Of a stretch of DNA of 9,893 nucleotides, positions 6,284 through 9,893 are shown piece after piece. The stretch's first letter is position 1. The number at the start of each line of letters is the position of its first letter. The notes under the pieces are model-generated. The model searched no databases. It was not told where the DNA came from and saw nothing but the letters and a program-made list of their open reading frames with translations. The stretch spans positions 1 to 9,893 of the forward strand of contig CAMELY010000044.1 in NCBI GenBank assembly GCA_945926565.1. Reading direction: 5' to 3'. The position numbers were made by a program, and so were the translations under genes. This stretch comes from an uncultured Clostridia bacterium. GTDB lineage: Bacteria > Bacillota > Clostridia > Oscillospirales > Oscillospiraceae.

Positions 6284-9200
6284 TGCTCTCCCTCCTTTCG
6301 CTCCCAGAAGGCCTTGCCCCGGACGGAGTAGAGATACCGGCGACAGTCGCCGCCTCTCCCCTCCTCAAAGTGGCAGGCCTGGGCAAAATCGCAGAAATCA
6401 CAGGCGGTCTGACCGCCCCCCTTGAGATAGGGGTCGGCGTCGATGTCTCCCCGTGAAATCTCCCGGCCCATGTCCCGGAGCAGGTTTTCCAATCGCTTTT
6501 CCAGCCGGCCCCACTGCTCGGCGGTGGCCAGGCTGTCCCCGGAGAGGGCGCCCCCCTTTCCCACCCGGAGGGGCAGGAACCGGGGGCCCTCCGCTCCCCA
6601 TTGCTCCATGGCCCAGAGCACCTCCTCGTCCCGGAGGAGTAGGCCGGAGCGGCGCAGCGCCTTGTCCGCCTCCCGGCGGCGCTGATTTTCCTCCATCTCC
6701 CGGCTGCCGGGGAGCAGCATATCCCGGGCAGGGAGGTAGAGCACCCCGGCGGGCAGGGTGGGCTTTCCGTAATAGTCCTGCCCCCGCTCCTGGAGGGTGA
6801 AGAGGTAGAGCAGCATCTGCAGGGACAGGCCGTGCCACACGTCGGTGAGGCTGAAGGACTTCTTCCCCGTCTTATAGTCCACCACCCGGAGGTAGAGCCG
6901 TCCGTCCTTCTCCCAGCCGTCCACCCGGTCCACAAAGCCGGAGATGGAGAGGGTGATGTCCTCCACCTGAATCTGCACCGGGGGCAGCTCCTGGCCCCGG
7001 CCGAAGCCCAGCTCAAAGGAGAGGGGGACAAACTGGCTGCTCTGCAGCTCCTCCACCACGTTCTGTACAATCAGCTCCACCGACTTCAGCAGCCGCTGGA
7101 AGAGGTATCGGAACCGGGGCGTCTGATCCTCCAGGCCCCCCAGCTGGGTGGAGATATAGTCCTCAACCGCCTGGGCGATCAGCACACGGCGGCTGTCCTC
7201 GTCCAGGTTCTGCACGCCCCCGCTCTCCTGCCCCGCCCGCAGCACCTGCTCCAGCACATAGTGGACAAAGGTGCCGGTCTCCGGGGCGTCAAAGCCGGCG
7301 GGCTTCCGGGGCTGGGCCTTGAGGCCGTACTGGAGGAAGTAGGCAAAATGGCAGGATTTCAGCTTGTCCATCTTGGAGGCGGATAGGGGTACCTCCCGTC
7401 CGTAGAGGGCCTCCACCCCCTGGGCGCTGAGGCTTCCCCGGACACTGTCCCGGGCCTGGGCCACCCGGTCAGGCACCTGCTCCCAGCCGGACCGCTCTGC
7501 CAATCGGGTGAGAATCTCCTCCTCCCGGCGCTCCGCTCCCAGCTCCAGGGCGGGCAGGGGGGCCAGCAGCCGGTTCTCCGGCCGCTCCCGGCCCTGGGGA
7601 CAGCCGGGGAACATGCTCCCCAGCCGGTTCCACACCACCGCGGGCCGCCGGGGGCTCCCCGCCACCGTCCGGGGACAGGTGAGCGCCAGCAGGTCGCTGG
7701 GCCGAGTGAGAATGTCATAGGCGATGGTCTGCTCCCGGTCCAGCCGGTGGTCGGCGGAGGGGGCCAGCTCCAGTCCCCGGCCGGTAAGAAAGGCCCGATC
7801 CTCGTCGGTGAGCAGGCCGGGGGACTGGGAGATCAGGGGGAACTGCTCGTCGTCCACCCCCAGCAGAAACAGGGCCTTGCAGCCGATATGGGCCAGTCTG
7901 GGGGCCTCTCCCCCGGCGACCTGATCCAGGGCCGCCGGGATAGAGCCCACCGAGTACTGGCTGAGCACCAGTCGGAAGAGGTCGGAGAACTCCTCCAACT
8001 CCATCTGCTGGCTCGTGAGCAGGTCATTGCACTGCTCCAGAGCCTGAAGGAGAATCTGCCAGAGCTGGCGGTACTCCTCCGCCTGCTGCAGCTCCCCCTG
8101 CTCCCGCAGGGCCTGCGCCCGCTGGGTGAGCCGCTCGGGGAGCTGAATGTCCTCCAAAAACTGGTACAGCGCCTGGGCCAGCTCCGCCCCGGTGCCACGC
8201 TTCACCTGCTCCAGTGTCTGAAGGGGGGCGATCACCTGCCGGCGCAGGCCGTCCAGCCGGGCCACCAGGGCATGATCCTCCTCCCGCCAGGGGAGGGCAT
8301 AGCCCTGGGGGTGCCAGCTCCAGTCCTCCGCCCGGGTCCAGCGGCTGCCCCGGATGTCCCAGCGGAGAACGTAGTTTTCCAGCAGATCCACATCCTCCCA
8401 GTCCAGGCCGGCGAGACCGGTCTTGAGGTAGCGGAAGATGTCCTCATATTCGTAGTGATTGCGCACCGTGTCCAGTGCGGCGGTGAGCAGGGTCAGCACC
8501 GGCTTTTCCAGAATCGGCTCCACCCGGCCCAGAAAGAGGGGGATCCGATACCGGCGGAACACCGTCTCCAGCACCGCCTCATACCGGTCCATGGTTCGGG
8601 CGGAGACGGCGAAGTCCCGGAAGTGCCAGCCCTCCTCCTTGACCAGTCGGAGGATCTCCCCCGCCGTCCACTCCGCCTCGGCGTAGGGACTCTCCCCCAC
8701 ATAGCGCACCAGGCCCCGGCCCTCTTCCCGGCAGGGGGCTCCATCGGAGAAGAGATGCGCCTCTAAATGGCAGAGCCAGGGCTCCGCCCCGTCTTTGCGC
8801 CCGGTCAGCGTCTCATATGCTATGGAGACCCCCGCCGCCTTGCCCTGCTCCAGCAGGCTGAGAGCGGTTTTGCGGGCGGGGAGAAACACCGCCTCTCCCC
8901 CCTCCAGCCGGTCGCAGGTGAGCGCCACGGTGACCGAATGGGCCTGGGCCAGGGCCTTGTCGATCACCAGCCGCTGCTGGGGGGTGAAGTCGATAAAGGA
9001 GTCCAGGTAGACGTCCTTGCCCCGGAACCAGGGGCAGTCCGCCAGCTTCTCCGCCAGCCGGGTGAGCCGGTCCCGGGGGTCCGCCGCCCGCTCTTGGGTG
9101 AAGGCCTGGTAGGTCCCCAGGATGAGGCCCAAGTCGTGGAGGCGGTCTCCCGGCTCTCCCCCCTGCTCCGCTCCGGCGGAGAGCAGCTCCTCCGGTCGGA

Positions 9201-9588
9201 CGCAGTAGCTCTTCAGCTCGTCGGCCGTGGCCAGCAGCTGCTCCAGAAAGGCCGCCTTGCGGGAGGGACGGGCGTAGACCTTGAGGCTGCCGCCCACCGC
9301 CGCCACCGCCTGGCTCATGAGCAGCAGACGGCCCCCAGCGTCCAGCTGGGGCACCGCCAGCCCACCTCCCTGGGTAAAGACCCGCTGGGCCAGCCGGGTG
9401 AAGGAGAGAATCTCCCCATAGCGGGAGGCCTCCGGGCCGCACTGGGCGCACAGCCGCCGCTCCATGTCGTGGGAGACCTGCTCCGGCACCAGAATCACCT
9501 GGGGACGGCGCTTGCCCTCCCTGGCCACCCGTTGGAGCAGTTCGGTTGTCTTGCCGGTTCTGGCCCGGCCGAGGATGAGTTTGAGCAT
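6280..9588 (-). CDS. addB: AddB: helicase-like/nuclease subunit with Fe-S cluster
   Basis: The 1102-residue protein is a complete Firmicutes-type AddB (RexB-like). It begins MLKLILGRARTGKTTELL, with a Walker A-like GRARTGKT (7-14). The remaining helicase motifs are degenerate, as in the family, where AddB scans for Chi rather than acting as motor. GVDDEQFP (577-584) is a helicase-like remnant. The C-terminal nuclease has GFVDRVD (D887) and VVDYKTG (D904, K906). Four cysteines, C746, C1063, C1066 and C1072, have the AddB [4Fe-4S] spacing with the last three in CDFCDFAQAC. I chose ATG 9588-9586 because GGAGG lies eight bases upstream and the protein then begins at the P-loop strand, as in relatives. 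An in-frame extension of 21 codons lacks a ribosome site. It overlaps addA by four bases and forms an operon with it. Upstream lies the hairpin array. Confidence 0.97.
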   Translation of the reverse strand: MLKLILGRARTGKTTELLQRVAREGKRRPQVILVPEQVSHDMERRLCAQCGPEASRYGEILSFTRLAQRVFTQGGGLAVPQLDAGGRLLLMSQAVAAVGGSLKVYARPSRKAAFLEQLLATADELKSYCVRPEELLSAGAEQGGEPGDRLHDLGLILGTYQAFTQERAADPRDRLTRLAEKLADCPWFRGKDVYLDSFIDFTPQQRLVIDKALAQAHSVTVALTCDRLEGGEAVFLPARKTALSLLEQGKAAGVSIAYETLTGRKDGAEPWLCHLEAHLFSDGAPCREEGRGLVRYVGESPYAEAEWTAGEILRLVKEEGWHFRDFAVSARTMDRYEAVLETVFRRYRIPLFLGRVEPILEKPVLTLLTAALDTVRNHYEYEDIFRYLKTGLAGLDWEDVDLLENYVLRWDIRGSRWTRAEDWSWHPQGYALPWREEDHALVARLDGLRRQVIAPLQTLEQVKRGTGAELAQALYQFLEDIQLPERLTQRAQALREQGELQQAEEYRQLWQILLQALEQCNDLLTSQQMELEEFSDLFRLVLSQYSVGSIPAALDQVAGGEAPRLAHIGCKALFLLGVDDEQFPLISQSPGLLTDEDRAFLTGRGLELAPSADHRLDREQTIAYDILTRPSDLLALTCPRTVAGSPRRPAVVWNRLGSMFPGCPQGRERPENRLLAPLPALELGAERREEEILTRLAERSGWEQVPDRVAQARDSVRGSLSAQGVEALYGREVPLSASKMDKLKSCHFAYFLQYGLKAQPRKPAGFDAPETGTFVHYVLEQVLRAGQESGGVQNLDEDSRRVLIAQAVEDYISTQLGGLEDQTPRFRYLFQRLLKSVELIVQNVVEELQSSQFVPLSFELGFGRGQELPPVQIQVEDITLSISGFVDRVDGWEKDGRLYLRVVDYKTGKKSFSLTDVWHGLSLQMLLYLFTLQERGQDYYGKPTLPAGVLYLPARDMLLPGSREMEENQRRREADKALRRSGLLLRDEEVLWAMEQWGAEGPRFLPLRVGKGGALSGDSLATAEQWGRLEKRLENLLRDMGREISRGDIDADPYLKGGGQTACDFCDFAQACHFEEGRGGDCRRYLYSVRGKAFWERKEGEQ

Positions 9589-9596
9589 ATCCTCTT

Positions 9597-9601
9597 CCTC
9601 C
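9597..9601 (-). promoter_or_regulatory. Shine-Dalgarno site deciding the addB start
   Basis: GGAGG on the minus strand is eight bases from ATG 9588-9586. The alternative in-frame ATGs further upstream (up to 9651) have no comparable site, and the outermost lies inside the inverted-repeat array. Confidence 0.65.
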
Positions 9602-9630
9602 ATTTTCCATCGCATTTTCAGATGGGTATT

Positions 9631-9636
9631 ATTATA
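9631..9636 (-). promoter_or_regulatory. Candidate -10 box (TATAAT) for addBA at the edge of the hairpin array
   Basis: A perfect TATAAT reads on the minus strand; transcription would start near 9624, about 36 bases before addB. The sequence at the -35 distance (TTTCGG with a 17-base spacer, 9654-9659) is a poor match, so this is a weak or activator-dependent promoter if it is one. The same AT-rich spot also contains TATAAT on the plus strand (9633-9638). The box overlaps the outer arm of the first module of the array. Confidence 0.3.
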
Positions 9637-9787
9637 ATGCGTATTGAACAAAGCCGAAAGCCTTGAAAGCCAAGGCTTTCAAGGCACGTTGGCTTTGTTC
9701 AAGTGCAAGGATTTTGGGCTTTCCAGTCCAAAATCCTTGCACATTCCATGGAAGCATTTTATGCTTCCATGGAAATACGCATTGTAA
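9632..9787. repeat. Array module 1: three hairpins closed by a long-range stem (four-way junction)
   Basis: Closing stem A joins 9632-9643 to 9776-9787 (12 bp, one G-T wobble; two more pairs possible inward). Inside it, hairpin B pairs 9644-9655 with 9691-9702 (12 bp) and contains a nested 12-bp hairpin, 9660-9671 with 9674-9685. Hairpin C pairs 9703-9720 with 9725-9742 (18 bp, one G-T wobble, loop TTCC). Hairpin D pairs 9744-9757 with 9761-9774 (14 bp, loop TTT). Stems A/B and B/C touch with no spare base, and single bases separate C from D and D from A. Such exact packing is not expected by chance. Confidence 0.85.
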
Positions 9788-9893
9788 CAATGGCTGAATT
9801 CTATGCAGACGGCTGTTCTCAGCCGCTTGCATAGAATTGCGCGGCGTTCGCCGCGCGAATAAACCGCATAGCGGTTTATTCAGTAGACATTAT
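9787..9893. repeat. Array module 2: three abutting hairpins, possible closing stem at window edge
   Basis: Hairpin E pairs 9797-9807 with 9828-9838 (11 bp) and carries an inner 6-bp stem, 9810-9815 with 9820-9825, loop TTCT. Hairpin F pairs 9839-9846 with 9849-9856 (8 bp, all G/C, loop TT). Hairpin G pairs 9857-9867 with 9871-9881 (11 bp, loop ATA). E, F and G follow one another with no unpaired base. A weaker closing stem is possible: 9787-9792 with 9888-9893 (five of six pairs), plus CTG 9794-9796 with CAG 9881-9883 if G opens one pair. The module may continue past the window. Confidence 0.75.

Larger units (their letters stand above)
9632..9893. repeat. Dense inverted-repeat array upstream of addB; candidate miniature element, right end at or beyond window edge
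   Basis: This is the only long non-coding stretch (9589-9893 holds no credible gene). It is clearly richer in A/T than the genes, apart from one all-GC hairpin. Seven hairpins fill it almost completely, in two groups of three plus a nested inner hairpin in the first. The borders of both groups carry ATAATG or ACAATG: 9634-9639 forward, 9780-9785 inverted, 9787-9792 forward, 9888-9893 inverted. The outer copies extend into an imperfect terminal inverted repeat. Read from 9634 rightward and from 9893 leftward on the other strand, 16 of 21 positions agree. No open reading frame, tRNA, CRISPR or intrinsic-terminator signature explains it. It could be a MITE/REP-like non-autonomous element, a structured RNA gene, or a DNA recombination or protein-binding site. 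The pairing is directly visible; the nature is inference. Confidence 0.85.

Noticed and set aside
9589..9651. 21-codon N-terminal extension of addB
   Set aside because: It has no Shine-Dalgarno site, overlaps the candidate promoter and array, and extends past the usual AddB N-terminus. ATG 9588-9586 has GGAGG at good spacing.
7747..9666. Two long plus-strand open frames (339 and 299 codons) opposite addB
   Set aside because: They are shadows of addB without recognisable motifs. The second runs into the inverted-repeat array.
9632..9787. tRNA or tRNA-like cloverleaf
   Set aside because: Three arms on a closing stem resemble a cloverleaf, but the loops have 2-4 bases and the arms 12-18 bp. 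There is no anticodon loop or T-loop signature and the size is twice that of a tRNA.
9632..9832. 66-codon minus-strand open frame in the array
   Set aside because: It is made of the hairpin arms, has no ribosome binding site and resembles no known protein. The sequence is explained by the inverted repeats.
9797..9881. Intrinsic terminators upstream of addB
   Set aside because: The hairpins are strong, but none is followed by a T-tract on either strand.
9883..9886. GTAG next to hairpin G, as at the foot of REP elements recognised by REP-associated transposases
   Set aside because: A four-base match is expected often by chance. Here it lies 3' of the hairpin on the plus strand, not 5', and the neighbouring sequence is outside the window.
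9632..9893. CRISPR array
   Set aside because: The repeats are inverted pairs with differing sequences and no spacers; no direct repeat of constant length is seen.

Overview
The window reads almost entirely on the minus strand and carries six protein genes. Arginine and glycine codons strongly favour CGG and GGC/GGG, and base composition is high-GC throughout the coding part. The gene content is typical of Gram-positive Clostridia: AddAB instead of RecBCD, a zinc-type L31, HflX and a YigZ/IMPACT protein. The best guess is a GC-rich gut Oscillospiraceae (Flavonifractor/Intestinimonas/Oscillibacter-like). That placement is inference from style and gene set, not from a database match.

Layout in the direction of transcription (right to left): 9893-9589 is a non-coding stretch dominated by an unusual, tightly packed array of inverted repeats. 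addB (9588-6280) and addA (6283-2714) follow, overlapping by four bases. They encode the two subunits of a helicase-nuclease that processes double-strand breaks. A short gap holds a good promoter and a leader hairpin, then rpmE (ribosomal protein L31, 2598-2398), closed by a convincing intrinsic terminator (2394-2355). Then comes a tightly spaced group: a flavin-reductase-like protein (2293-1787), hflX (1765-452) and a yigZ-family gene (449 to beyond position 1). Gaps in this group are 21 and 2 bases, so it is probably one operon.

Functionally there are two blocks. One is recombinational repair (addBA). The other is mostly ribosome-related: L31, the ribosome-splitting GTPase HflX and the IMPACT/YigZ family, with the flavin reductase as the odd member. 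These six genes look intact and ordinary, apart from a nine-base G run at codons 16-19 of addA.

The part most worth attention is 9632-9893. Seven hairpins with stems of 8-18 bp abut with almost no unpaired bases. They fall into two modules of three hairpins. Module 1 is closed by a further long-range stem, giving a flush four-way junction. Module 2 appears to be built the same way but runs into the window edge. All four module borders carry the same hexamer, ATAATG or ACAATG, in inverted orientation. The outermost copies extend into an imperfect terminal inverted repeat (16 of 21 positions). It looks like a miniature, non-coding, possibly mobile or structured-RNA element inserted directly upstream of addBA. 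Its edge also supplies the only TATAAT box seen for that operon.
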